Below, in pieces: positions 18,864 to 33,800 of a stretch of 64,000 bases of DNA. How positions within the stretch are numbered: the stretch's first letter is position 1; every line of letters begins with the position of its first letter. The stretch is from Acanthaster planci. Lineage: Eukaryota; Echinodermata; Asteroidea; Valvatida; Acanthasteridae. Position numbers and translations under genes: made by a program. The notes below the pieces were generated by a model. That model saw nothing but the letters and a program-made list of their open reading frames with translations, had not been told where the DNA came from and did no database searches. Location of the stretch: the NCBI RefSeq assembly GCF_001949145.1, contig NW_019091460.1, forward strand, positions 305,108-369,107, read 5' to 3'.

Positions 18864-21800
18864 TTCAACACTTATAGCCGCAATGTGCCTAGCAATGGTT
18901 GTCCTCTTGAAGATATTTGAATTCGGACATCCTTAGGTCTGAAATGGAGGTAGACACATGATAGAACTAGAATTAACTCCTGAAATTTTTCTTTGGCTTG
19001 GTCTATTGATTGGATGCAGTTGCGGCTTTGAGCCGTGTATAGGGGGCTCTTGGTGGAAGATGGGGTTCCCCTGGCATGTGTTATAATTGTTCACTTCCAT
19101 CTGTTCAGAGAAATAGATGACAAGAATTTCTCTTGACAAGTACATTTAAAAAATAACTTTAACACAGCTTGTTGAGGGGCCAGGATAGATAAACTTAAGG
19201 AGGTATCTTTCTCATTGATTTAAAAAAAATGATCTCTTTTTACAAAAAAGCTTGCTAAGTTTGTTTTGCATAATTACCAAAGTAATCACATTAGAAAACA
19301 TTTTCTTTCCTCATAATAATGCGAAATTGTAGTTTGGCTTCTCCAAAATAAAAATTACAGCCACAACTTCCATCAAATCAAGAACACTTTCTGTTCTGCA
19401 GTTTTAATTAGTTGCAGAGTTGTTCACTTAAGCTGATATATCCACGTGTATAAGTGTTTAATTGGTAATTTGCATAATATGTTTTGATCCTTGTAAAATT
19501 AACATTTAGAAAATCGCCCAATTTCATTCAATCTGTGTGTTAAGGTACATGTAGATACTAAAACTGAAAAGCAAATTTTGTACACACGTTGATATAAGAC
19601 GGCCCTTTGAGATCTATTAAAGATGTATAATGCTACTTCGTACGGGTAAAATGTTAAGTTATTCTGGTTACATTTGGTGTACATGTATATTAATTCCTTT
19701 TTATTTGTAGCCTTCACAACTAATTTCTATACATTATTATTAACCTTAATAGACCAAAGCATCTTGTTTTAATGATCACTTAAGGGGAATACTCTGTAAA
19801 ACTAAAATTGGTTATGCAGACTTTGTTTCATGAAGATTTCCTTTCTAGTTTTTTCCCATCCTAGGTCAAACTGTGTACATGCATTTTTATTAGGTTTGCT
19901 CGTTGATACTTGCAGTTCAATCATTCTGGTTTCTTGGCTAGTGCATATTCAGCAGATTTTGGCTGTATGACCAGACAGGGGAAAAAGTGCACGAAAATGC
20001 TAGCTACGGCTTCAAGATTAATAAGTCGCGCGTCCATTCTTTATCTGAATATGTTTACCTAATTGTTTCCCTCTTTTAGATACGGGGAAGAAATTACATC
20101 ATGGGATACAAACATATTATTTCAATATTCACCATGGCAACACAGTTCATGTTAATGTAATTCTTGGATGTAGAAATTTTTGGGGTTTGAAAATGTGGAA
20201 CATTGGACAAGATTTGAATTAAAGTTGAACTTGAGGTTCCAAGAGATGTACCCTTTGTTTACCTGGTTTTTGATGATCAGGAAATGGAAGTCGTTATAGG
20301 ATTGTTTCGCTGGTAGACAGCGTGAAATGCGAAGACGCCGTCATTTAGTTGTATTTTCAGGGAACATTTCATATTGTTTTGCTTTTATTTCAATTTGTGA
20401 ATATGCAAATCAGTGTTCTGACTGCAAGGTCAACAATGTCTCGAAACTGAAATATGAAAAATCCATTTTCCTTATTTAAAATTTCGTTTGCTTTTACATT
20501 GATGAAACGTCCGCAAAAAAAATTCACAAAAAGTTGCATATTGACGATTAATTCTCGATTGACCACTTTGAGAAGAGTGTCAACTCTGTTGTTCAATTCC
20601 GGAACTCTGTACATGTCAAGTTAGCACGAGATTTAAATGAATCATTTTTATTTTGCAAGGAAGCTATTTTTCTTTAGCCGTAGAAATTATAACTCATATT
20701 TCTACAAAAAATAAAGTGTCTGTTTTGTAATGTAAATAGAGTGGTTGTATATTGGCGGTACACGGGGACGTCACTTTAATTAAAGTGTACAAAATAATTG
20801 GATGCAGAAAATCTCGTGCATAACGCATGGGCAAGTTTCTGAGATGTCTTCATTGTACGAAAACTTCCGTTATATGATGATTGCGGAAAATTAAAGATGG
20901 GAAGGTCTTAAATATTTATATATAAAACCCAAGTTTGGGATCTTTCGGTAGTTCTTCGGGTTTTTTCCGTATGGACCCTCGCGTGATCCTGTTAATTTCT
21001 TCGAAGCCACCTTTGTATATTTTCTCCCTAAACGATTTTCTCACTAAACGAGAAAGTCGTTATCTAGACTTCTCCCCAGTGGCGTCGTCTTGCGTCATTT
21101 AATATGGCAAAATTAGCCCCTATCGCTTTTTGGTGTCTAAGTGTTGCCATGGTTACATTTGCGTTCATGCTTAATAGTCATTATCGGCAGTTTGTCAGGC
21201 GATTCATGCTGTTGTCTCGGTCCTTCATTTGATAATAATTCAAGGTTCTTGCGCCCGCTCAATAGCAGGAGTAAATGAGATGGACAACAATCCAGGTAGA
21301 AATTTAATCAGCAGGGTTAAGTCACGTTTGAAGCTACGCGAATTTCAGAATTATAGCAATTCATTTAATTTCATATATTTTGCAGTGGTTTTGTTTATTT
21401 CCAGTGATCACTTTACCAGCTCCCAACGTGACTACAGGGTATGGGTCGTAATTAAACCCACAAAATAAAATAAATACATGTACGACAAGTGGGAGCAAAA
21501 TTAAAATCCAAAAAACGTAAACGTGAACTACTGTTTTCCATTACCTTTTATCATTTTAGTAGGATTAACTACGTAATACATGTTATGAACGGAACGAGTC
21601 TTTATAGTGAAACGATTAATCAGTATTAATTTGCGAGTGCATTATTTAGAAAAATAGAATGACGGCATTGAAAACTGAGAGCAAATTTTGCAGAAAAAAT
21701 GGAAAATTCATCAATTACCAAGTGTCTTAATTCTTTAGAGATCAATTATTATCATTCAGCGAACATGGCGCCAATACTACAGCAATAATAGTCAAGCCCC

Positions 21801-24800
21801 TTTCCAGGCATTTAAAACGAAAACACTTGAGGCTGTTGGGTATTTATATTACAATAACCAGTACAAAGTGCGCGATATTTTGTCAAATATCAAAACTACC
21901 GTGGAATGCTATGCCAATTCATTATACACTGGCCCGTAGAAATCGTGTCTGAAGGTCGGAGAGGTCAATTTCTATTTTTATCAGTTCAACACGAGAAGAA
22001 ATACTTTTCCAGTTTCAATGGACTTAGACGAAAACGGAACTGTTATGCGTTTTATGTTTTATGCATTTGCTAACTGATCATTATTTGATTTCCAAATTCT
22101 TGGGAATGAATGGTTGGAAAATTAGGTACATATCAGCTCGGATTGTGTATTTTCCGACACAATGTAGTTAACAATTAACTGATAAGAAAACAAGATCAAA
22201 TCGCAAAGAATTCAGACACACGTAATGCCAGTGAGCGGCGCCCTTTGAATCTTTAGTGGCTCTTGGTCATCTTCTGCATGTAAAAATATGGGCAATATGA
22301 GTATGAAGAACGTAGCCATGTTCTTAACATCGAAGCATAAGGAAATGTCTGCCAGCTTTATTTTCATTTGTTAAGATGCATTCTTGAATTGCTTCAAGTA
22401 TCATGTGTAAATCCCAAGAACTATTTCTAGAATTTATGGACATTCAAATACCCCACAAAAAGGGTTGAAGCTGGAACCTTCATATAGTATTCGCGGTTTA
22501 AAACTGTAGCAAAAAACATGTGTTAGTTGGTCAGGCACCGAGGAATGATGATTGTGCCTTGGTCTCATTTAAAGCGAACCAAAGGAGACACCAATATTCT
22601 CCAATAACGAATAACCAACTTAAAAACAAGACATGTGCAAATAGACTTCAAAGTAATTTATGGTTATTCAAGTGAATCGAGGTTATCGAACCTAAATCCT
22701 TGGAGTGTTTTCCAGGCTAGATTGGCCCTGCGAGTACCCTGTCGGTCGTCGCGGAGAATGATGGCCATCGATTCTCCGTAATAAATCTGCGCTAGCTATC
22801 TCCGCATCAATAATCACCGTCATCGTGGAACGGTAGAAGTGCCAGGTAAATCAGATGCTGCCATGGGTGTGAATGATGCAATTGCCGCGGAGAGAAATTG
22901 ACAGCCCCGAGGACATTTTGAACATTTCATTCATAAATAAAAATGACAATCTACGTGGTCAAAATGATAAACCATCAAATTTTTCACAACCAAATCTTTT
23001 AGGAAATGTGAGGCTGTGAAAGGAAAGTGATTCATTACTGCATGTTAAACAGCCCGGAAAGTGTCTTTTTCGAGCTTGTCTAGAGAATTGTTGGTGTTAG
23101 GGGATGGGCAGTAAACATTACACCGAATTTGCCAAGTTATTCCATTGAATTTTGACACGGCTATGCCTGGCTTCCCCCCTCAGGAATAAAGGCAGGGAGG
23201 AAAATTCGACGTCGGAAGAAAAACTAAATTTCTTTCTACATCATTACAAAACTCTGTAAGTACAGGCTGGGCTTCCTCATGGAAAGTCGTCAATAAATTT
23301 ATTCTGTTCACTTTCCGATGACTAATCGCATCAGGTTTATCCTGGGACGTGAGTGGCGTGTTTGCTTGAATGAAGTGCCCTGGCTTGACATTTCGTGATC
23401 CGCACATTGAAGACTCGCCATCCGGAGGTCGATCTTCGAGTAACAATTCAATTGAAAATGATAGGGAAAATATCATAGTAAACACCCACATCGTTGCTCA
23501 CAAACTGCGGACTTACTGTTTGCAAAGTGATCCTAATAGTAGAGTGTTTTCACCGTAATAATACTGCTTGAACTCGTGACCGCGGGTTCTGGTTGTCTGA
23601 TTTAAATAAAATATTCCCATGTGCACTTAACGGTACAGTTTTACTGGTCTTATCCCTGCTTGTCTACTTAGTACTGCATGCAATACTAAATTTTAGTTTT
23701 GCTAATCTACAAATTCAAATATTTTAGTTTCATACACATTTATTAATATGTATATCCTATAACACGGTATATAACACACAAATATAAATGCCTGTGACTG
23801 AGTAATCATTGGAGCGATTCCTGATTCATTTCAGGAATTTCTGCTTCAAGCACGCAGTTGATGGGACCACGATGACTTGGCTATCATGGGACGTGGCTGG
23901 TTTAGCTTTGAGGGTCATCAAACTCTTAAATTATCACCTCTTACGAGAGATTCAGTGATTGATGCAGTCTGGGCTAATGTCTTATAATCACATTACCCCA
24001 AGCGCGTGATATGCAAAAGAACCTAATAGGCTTTCTGCTGATTGGCTGAGAAACCCCCGGGGAGCATGGATTAAAATGGCAAAAGATGGGCAAGAACTAA
24101 ATTAAATATGACAATAATGGATCGCTCAGAAGGCGCTCTATATTCAGCCAAGCAAAAATGATCAACGCTTTAGGGTGTAATTTAAAACGTGCAAAGTGAT
24201 ATTTGTACATAAGGAACGATCCTCTGCTGTGAAATCTATCTGAACCACAATAACAAATTACAAAATAGCCTCCATATAAAATCGAAAATTAGTCAGAATG
24301 AACTTTATGTAAACATGTCTTAGTTTAATTAACTAACGTTCATTTCTGGAAACAAAACTCAAAAAGAGAGCAAGACTACGTCTACGAAGGCGTAGTTTCA
24401 GGGACAGATTTTGAAACAATTTAAGCGAACAAGGCCTCCCAGGATGTGGTTGCAAGGAAGCAAATTTCCTGATTCAGTTTACCATTTCCCTTTCACTATA
24501 TTTAAAAATGATCCGTTCCTCAAACAATCTCTTACAATTCGCATTTTCCCTTATATTAAAACTTCTGAACCCCTTTCCCCTTAAAAACAGCTCTTTCAAA
24601 CAAGTGCGTATTAGTATTATTTAGTATTTTCAGGCAACACAAAATGACATCAGTTATAGGGACGTGCCTGGAACTCCCCCTCCGCATGAAATTATTTACA
24701 GCAAAAGTCGATTTGCCCAATTATCTCGCCACTCACACCGTCAAATCCATCAAACATAGGATCATCAGTTCAGTTTGAAAAACTGAAATTGAATCAGATT

Positions 24801-27800
24801 GGGATTAATCAGTCATTTATCTCTCTCTGTTGACTAAGGTCACAGACCTCAGCTTTCACATATCCGAGTTTCCAATGGTGAACACTGTCCACTAAAAATA
24901 AATTACAAAACTCGTATTTTATTCATCTCAATTCAGTAAATTCAACAGGAGAATGCAGGTCTATTTCTAATATAATAAGCACATAAACCCTCAGTCTTCT
25001 TTGAAATCCTCGTGCCAACCTCGCCAACAAATTGTCTAAAAATAAATATTTAATCAGTGATAAAGGAAGATAGTATCTCGAGCCAACTGCCAAATATGTA
25101 AGCTTAATCAACTCCACGGAGCCCAACGGTTCAATGTAAACCGTACGGGAAATTAATTTGACTTGCATATGAACCAGAAGAAATTGATGCACTGACTCAT
25201 AATTATTGAAGAACAAAAAGCGAATGCACCTGCTATTTAAATTACATTTTGTTTTGATTACAAAATTAATTTACTGCAAGCACCACTTCAGATATTCGGT
25301 CCAGGACTGTTTTGCTCAAATATATTACACAAACTTGCTCCAACAATCGAAGTGTCATCCCTCTTATCTTAAATTCACGCTCCTTCGTGTCCGACTGCAT
25401 TCAGTCAGACCGAGGTTATGAGTTTGATGATTTTTATTCCAGGTCTTTGCAAGTTTAGGAGATGTACGGATCAAAGCAACCCTATCACAGATTCACATCG
25501 AGACGGGATGACAACAACACCATCAAATTATTTTATTTCCTGGTAGATGAATTGTACAATTGGTGTGCAGTGCCAATCATTTTATTGTCTGACCGGGACT
25601 TGCCAAGGTTGAACGCTAGCCCGCTGTATTGATTTCAGCGTTTGGCTTGATTTATGGTCATTTTCACATCTGGTAAAGAAATTGTCCAAATATAGGAAAT
25701 ACAGCTTGAAGGTTTCCTCTAGAATTAACATAATACACACACAGATACATGTATATTACTTACTTTTTTGGTTAAAGCCTGATACCATATAATTCAGTTA
25801 AAGTAAAATAGTTCAATGACTGCTTTGCCCAATATCGAAAATGAAAATTGAAAAAGGATAAATTTCAGCACTTGCTATTTCCAATATCCCCGCTCTATTC
25901 GCGGTTTCGGTAATAACTTATATAGCTAATATAAGCCTATAGCCTATAGGATGTTACCATGTCGCAGAACATAAACACGGATGAACAAAACAATCAGCAG
26001 GCACGATTGCGTATTGATAATAAAACTGCGAAAAACTTTTTTTTCCAACGGTGAGATCATTCTTAACTTGGAATGAAATAGACAAGACAATGAATCGCAA
26101 CGTCCAAGCCCAAAACATATTTGCTTTCGATGAGTGGCAGAGGTGAAGCAGACGCCTAGACGGCTGTTTCCTGTCTGGGATGTAGGAATTTAGATGGAAA
26201 TCAATTCTACCATTTACTGCTGCAGCACTGTGCTAAGTTCTCATTTTCATCGGTAAAGGGGCAATTTCTGTCGCATTTATTACCAAAGGTATAATTAGAT
26301 TTTTTCCCCCAATTTTACGGCCCATTGCGAAGACGTAGTTGAGTTGAAAAAGATTCAAATTTAGGAAGTGAAATAATCCACGTACGATTTAAACTAACCC
26401 GTTTGGTATTACTCACTGGGACATTCAGACTATTTTGTTTAATTTGATACTTTGTATATGTTTATTCTAGATTAACGAATGACAAGGAAAGCTTATTATT
26501 TCCTACCGACCTGTGTAAAGTGTGGCATTTTACTCTAAGTTGTACTGGCGACAATGTACATTGCAAGCGTGGCAACTAGGACGACATTGAAGATATACCT
26601 CACTACGCGTTGAAATCGGCGTCACGTTTACGGGGTACATGGACTGATGTGATATTTACATCAACTAAATATCTTGACCGCTGAGATACCCATCAGTTGC
26701 CCATTCATAATATGACGAAGTGGCTCCTGGCAATCGTTTTAAAAATTCATGGTGGAGGTCAGTTTAAGTTCATTCTTCCGTGATACCGTCACGTCTGACT
26801 GCGTTATACACGCAGCAGTAAACATAAAGGAATCACTTTATCCTGTCGGAGAGTGAGAACACTTTGTCTGAGACGACAGAAATTGCCAAAACAAAATACA
26901 GGAGTTATCGATACAAAATTCCTTCCAAGGTCAGCGATGAAAGAGTGCAAGACCTTAATTTTGAGGACAAGAAATGTTGAAAAAGTTGGTTTTGAGAAAG
27001 TGCTATCACAGTTTCTGCATGGAGTTTGTTTTGTTTACTAATCACCATTTATCCTATGGTGTACAACAACCACCAAATTCTGTTTCCAATGACAACAAAA
27101 TATCCAACTTTAACTCATGTGACTTCTCTTTCAAACCCATTCAACCTCGGAGTAATTTGCTTCATACGTTGTTTTTATCACCCGGTATCCTCCGATGCGT
27201 AATTACATGTACATGCAAACACTGAACTATTTTGGGTGTTACAGTGAAGAATTACTCTTGTAATTATTCCTGGCAACAACGAAAATGTTCAACATCACGC
27301 CGAATTATTAACAGCATTTCATTCTTTCACTCCACCCCCCCGGACTGGTCACACATGACGCCGCTGTAGGCATGGGAGTCGCGGGGGGGGGCAAGAGGGG
27401 GGAATTTTCCCCCACCCCCTTGAAAAAATGGAGGAAAAGGTTGGAAAAACGAAGTCAATAAAAATAAGCGAGGTAATGGGATGAAAGTCAGGGATTGCTT
27501 TAAAATATCGCCCCTTGACCCTTTAATGGGTTTATCATATATTATCAGTTCTCATCTGTCGCCAGTTATTATTTCCCATTGCCGGTCAAAAATGGTCCCC
27601 TCCCCCCCCAGGAAAAAGTCCTGGAGACGCCCATGGCTTTAGGTTTCGTATCGTCAGTTTTCCTAGGACAATTTTAACTAATATAATGGCTAGTGCGCAG
27701 ATCGGCACTTTAATTAGAGTTTGCGTGGAAATGCTCCACGCCAGTCAGCACTTTGCACTGTGTCAATACTCCATTGTCAACTGAAGGGTTTCTATTCCAC

Positions 27801-30800
27801 TGGATATTACCCAGACTCCCAAGGGGTTTCATTCCGACTGCAGAGCTTGGACCCATAGCCTTATATTCACGGATAACCAAAATGTAATATTTCGAAGAGC
27901 TAACTCAATAAAAGTATAGATATTGTATTTCCATTTTCATGAAAGCTGACCCGGCACGTGAGGTTCGAGACACGGGTCACAATGCTTACATCTTGCTCCA
28001 ACGTACGGAGAACCTTATAGTAACCCTGAAAACACGAGACGCGAGCTGAAAATTAACCAGCATTCTGTTTGAATGAGAAAATGAAAAACAATGTATTGAT
28101 TGCTTCTTTGAGGAGCTTTTTTTCAAGTAAAAGCCAGACTATATCCAACGAACCAAGCTGGGAAACTCTACCATAACAATCGCAGTTCTCGGCTTCTTGA
28201 AACAAAATCTCTGGCTGTTGGAGACTTGAGTCGTTAAGCGCTCAATAGATCTACTAAACAAACCCTGCCCTAGAAAATCGCTCTCCTAAATATTTACTTG
28301 TTACCCCCACGCGCCCCTCTGTAGATCTTTGAAATAACTAAGAGTTTAGGGTCTAGTTACGCTAGCAAACCAACCAGGAATAAAAACAAACTGAATACCT
28401 TCACGGATCGTAATTATTCACAATCGTCTTAATTTTTATTCGATTCTAGTTTTCTCCTCCAGATAGCCCTCTTTAACATTTTTCCACTTATGGTTAAAAT
28501 TGGAGAAGGTGCGAGATGTGCGCGGATTGATCGGTAAGATTGAGGCCAGGACAGGCGAGGTCCGTTCCCACCTCATCGCATTACCATCCCGCCATATCAG
28601 GTGACAGAATAGACCGTCACTGATAGAATTAATACCTCATCGCATCCACGACGTCCCGTGTATATAGCCAGCCACGGCACGGATTAGACAATCAGGTTAC
28701 CATAGTTACAATAGAGTCCACTCGTGCAATGCTAAGAGCTTCAAAATGGCAATTTATCTCCGGTTCGTGACGCTCCTTTTTCCCCTCAACAGAAACCAGG
28801 AAGCGAGCGCAAGGAGTTCCACCCACGCACGCAGACGATCGATGGATGACTTCCAAAGGGAGGTCATCGTGGGTCCCGCTCCGTGGAAAGCCGACAGAAA
28901 TTAATTTCAAGGTACCAGCGAGAAAGTGGCATTTTTATTTTCCAAGCGAGATCCGGTTCAGACGATAATAGGATGTGACGATAAGAAGGAATACTTCAAG
29001 TCAATTTGGGCGCCAAATGGTTCTTGTTCCTTCAACTGTTATTAAAGGAACTGCCTGATTCTTGTCAAAGGCATAACTTTTTTAAGCTTACCAAATACAC
29101 GTAACACCTCAAGATACCAAGACACAAATGGCACTTTAACAAGATCAACATAAAGAACTATTTACTGTCGGCGTTAACTTTACTATTATTCATAATGCAT
29201 AACTCAGTCATATGCAGGAAATAATTCGTTCTCATATTTAAACTCCACAAAACAACTTCAATGGCTTTTCCTCCTATACGTTCCTCTTGACGGAAACAGG
29301 AAACAGGTGACGGGGAAATCTCAGACGAGTCTAAATCAACGACACTGTGACGATTTCAATTCATATCGAGGAGCAAGGATGACGAAGCGTGTGTATTATG
29401 AACGAATATTGGAAAAAAAATGATACACAGACATTTTATCAGTTAATTATAAACTTGACACTTTGACTGTAGGTCTACTACTACTTTGTAAGGATGGGTT
29501 TAGGATACTGCAAGGGAGGTATATAGCACTGTAACCCCGTTAGGCAGCCAGACTCAGAAATAAGCAGGCCATGGCAAATGAATGATTTGTATTAATTAAA
29601 ATAGCAACGATCAATTCAGTCGTTCATAACTTGAAGGATCACCAGAACCCTTCTTAATGATCTCTTAATGAACTCTCTGTTCCATGCTTCATCTGTGCCT
29701 GATGGTTTACCCTGGTCAATAAGCAGTCATCGCCTCTATCGAGGTAAACATTAACCAACCTCTTTTGGTAAACACACACCCATCGTGGATGATTCAACCT
29801 AGATTGTATGGTCTGGACACTGGAATTTGATTATAAAAACCATTCCCATCAATCATCATCACCCATCAAGTCTTCCTTTGTCTATGTATAAAGGAAATCA
29901 GTAAAACGTGTAAGGTTTTTATAATGTGTTCTGAGATAAATACAATGCGGAATTCTCTCTAGATTTTGTAGCGATGTTTGATAGTCCAATCCATTTTTAA
30001 ATTTCATTGCGTTTTACAAACGTTTAAAAGAAAATAGATAATTTGATAGTAAAATTCATTTACGCCATGTCGTGTAAACATACGTCAATGCAATCTGAGA
30101 CAGACAACACGAATCCGGATACCAAGACAATTGAATCCTCTTTATTTGAAAGATTCCAACTGGAAACTCTGACTTCAGCCATCCAACTTCCAGTTGTCGA
30201 TGAGCTATTTAAACAATATGCCGTTTACGTTTGCATAGGAGTGTAAATAACGACGGCAAGTTGAATCCAACGAAAACCTGATGGTCTAACAAATAGAACC
30301 AAGCCAATGTTTCCCCTCATCATTAGAAATTAATTACAGCCATTATATTCAACAACCTGGGCCTACAATTCTACATTGGCAAGCGCACACAGTACAGGCA
30401 ATGACAAAAACCAAACAAAAAATACAAAATTTTAGAAACTCACAGTAACCAATTATGCAGCACATCTTGAAAATGACCATCACCGAAGACCGATTAAGTT
30501 GCGTATCGCAGTCTTCTATGGAAGACTAACACGGGTACAACGAAGATAACTGGATCATAAAATTACAAGTGACGTGTGTTCACTGAGCCTCTATGTACGG
30601 AACAAAAACAGAAGGTGTCAAGTGATGTGTGGACAAATTATTGCCATAATTGTTATCCTATTTTTTTAATTCAGAAAGATCCCAAACCAGGAAACAGGAA
30701 ACACGAAACCAGATCAACTCAGCTCAACAAACTTATAACCTTTCTCCAGTAGGTTCTTTCTTTTAAACTTTATATTTTAAATTCAGGAACATGGGCGAAA

Positions 30801-33800
30801 ATCCTGTCAAAATATCCGTCGACGAGCTGACATTTATAGAGCAAAATAAACAATCGACTCTTACTGTTATCTTTGGGATCATTTAGGCGCGCGCCATAAA
30901 TAATGAAGCACTCACGAAGCTGATGCGGGAAAGCGCGGGCAAATGCAGCGTGAAATGAACCAAGATTTAATGTCATACCGCAGAGCGTGAAATGTGCGAC
31001 CCAATTTGCACTCTGGGCCTTCGAGTTTTCAACCTTTTGAATGACGAGACTTGACAAGGCAGAGAATTTACTGAGACTTACAGTTCGGTTATTAGAGTCT
31101 GACTTTCTTGGCAAGCAAACCGTGTGATACGCACGGCCGTGTTACGGCAAAGCCAAAGGTAGTCTAGATACATTTTACATAATACGCTGTACGGAAGTAA
31201 ACGGTTTTATATGAACTTTCAAAGTTGAGAATATTCAAGATGAGCATGCGGTCGTGTTTGAGTATAAAAAATATACCCCCCCCAAAAAAAACCCGCTTGA
31301 ACTGCCAAGTGTGTTGAACACAACACTGCCAATGTTATAAAATGTTCTTCACTGTCATTTTCTGGGGCGAAATTGGAAGGCAATGAAATACATCCACCAA
31401 ACAATCGCCAAACGTTTGGGGGGGGGCAGGGCAGCGTATGGTCTATGTATATACATAATGCGTTTTCCGAAAGGCATCCTTAAAATACCCATTTCTTGTG
31501 TTCATTGTCAATTTTACACGTAAAAATACCTTATGGGAAAACCCATGATTTTCCATATTTTACAAGAAACTGTTTGAAAAATCCTGACATCAGCAAAGAT
31601 CCTGACAGATCTTGCAACTGAATTCAAATCAATAGATCTTGGACCGCAAGATTGAGGATAGCGGTAATGGGTACAATCAGCAATCCAAATCGAGTTCTGC
31701 ATTCGAGTGGAAAATTCAACAAACTATAACGATCCAGTTTCACCAGTGATCCTTCTGACGGGACGACAGAAAACTTTAAAAATCATATTTAAAAAAATCA
31801 CCCAAAAAGTAATAATCGTTTCGGTGCCAACATTCAATACACGGGTAAGACCATCTCTAAAATAGGACAGAAGAGGTGACCGCGTCAAACAAGCCTTCGA
31901 TATCCTCAGGGGCCCTAACGGTCAAATCCTATCACGTCCACTTGTTTTCCAAAGAGAGATACCTCAGCTACTCCGTGACGATATAATGACAACAATACGG
32001 GTCATTAATATTCATAGCTAATAACGTCCCGCGTAGGGTATAACAAAAAACTAAAACTCATGACACTACGACGGCGAGAAAGGTTCCCTCAGCTTTCCTC
32101 GGAAGCTGAATTTGAGGAAAATTATTTTTGCTTATTAAAATGACTTTCTTTCTTACTGGCCCAACAAAACATATTTCCACAGCGCTCCTTTTTGTACACT
32201 TCATCAGCACAGCTACACATTTTTGTCAGAAAATCAAACAAAATGATGTTCAGCAGTAATAAAAAATGATGCAATACGATACACGAGTACGAAAATAATC
32301 TACATCCATAATAAATCCGTTGGCATCCTGCCTTTTCTTGTTTAAAAAAAGGTAATAAAAATCAAGGTCGTTTTCAATCCAGGACCTGTAACAAAGATTA
32401 AAGTTTACAAGGAAAAACCATGCTGATCTATCGTAGGCCTTTTAATTCATTTATAAAGAACAGTTCGGCTTTTTAAGTGTTTCGTGTGATTTTATCCGGA
32501 TTACAGAACAAAATGAAAATACATTCTAGTATCTCTTGCTTACGGTAAGGCCTGGATCAGTGTGGTGATAAAAGTTAATGTGGTGAGAGGCTGAATGGGA
32601 GTAGGTGTACAGTCAGGTGGGTAGGACATCGTCCATATCCACATTCCTTTTTCATTTAGAACTTCGCAAAGAGACGTCATACGTCGCCAAGCAAACGTCC
32701 ATCGAAACAAAAGGCAGCATAGGACTCTCACACATGACCAACATTTCACCAAGTCCAGTGGGTTCTTGTTTTTTTAATTCGGGAAATATAACAGTATTCC
32801 AATTTCACTGCACGCTACGCCTTTCCGTGCTGGCAAATTGACAACGGTAAAAAAAAAAATCCCGGGTGCTTTGTCAGTCTTACACGCGGGCAAACAAACA
32901 AGAGAAGGAAATCGCGGCTGAAAAAATCCCATCCCTGTGTAAAAAAAATTCTTTTCAGTGGTTCCTCCTGCGGATCTAGAGGAATAATAACACCCATTCA
33001 ATCAAACAGATGAGTTTCGATAATATCAAAAATTATTCTGGGGAGTTTATACTTAAATAATTTATATATACAAGCACAAACATGTTCATGTTATATATAT
33101 ACAGCCCAGGACAGCCAGGAAATAGCCTGGAAAGTCTAAGCTTCAGATTGGCATCATTACTTGATACCACTAAATTGATGAAGGCACCGTTTATAAATAT
33201 GTTCGCTGTTTTCATAAGAAATTTCATAATTTAGCAATAACTAATCATTGCACAAAGCGAATAAATAGAAAAAATGGGGAAATAATTGAAATGAATGAAA
33301 ATTAAAATGGATTTGTTACAGTTGCTTCCCGACCGGAGGCGGGGGTCAAACCCAGCCAATGGCAAATGAAAGTAGCACACCATCTAGAACTAACTAAACA
33401 AACTAGGCAGCAAACCAAGAAATCCACCAAGAAACAAGAAGGAACAAACAAACCAACAGACTGACAAACAGCTACTTTGGGTTTTGGCATTCAAACCGAA
33501 TCCATCTTGTGAATGACAAATGGCATTAAATGGGCCTTACGTGACCTCATTTTTTCAACCAAAAGGTGAGCACTCAATTCAGCAACTATCAAAGTTCCGG
33601 TTGACTTCGTCTGCACTGACCTGTGTCAAAGCCACTGCATTATTTGCAACTAACAATTCTATTGAGATCTAAACATCCATGCTACAGCACTATCCAAGCA
33701 TAATCTCCCCTTTCCCTGGCATTCTCAAGGTTGATACAAACGACCTGTGTAAAATGACAGCTTCAGGAACATTTTACCAGCTGATTGCAAAATATCCAAT

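Noticed and set aside
28692-28910. 72-codon minus-strand frame containing VGFPRSGT
   Set aside because: The short PRSGT resemblance to sulfotransferases is not followed by any other family motif.
30770-31114. 114-codon minus-strand frame in the gene-free block
   Set aside because: No family resemblance, no flanking splice-compatible exons seen; of a length expected by chance in 16 kb.
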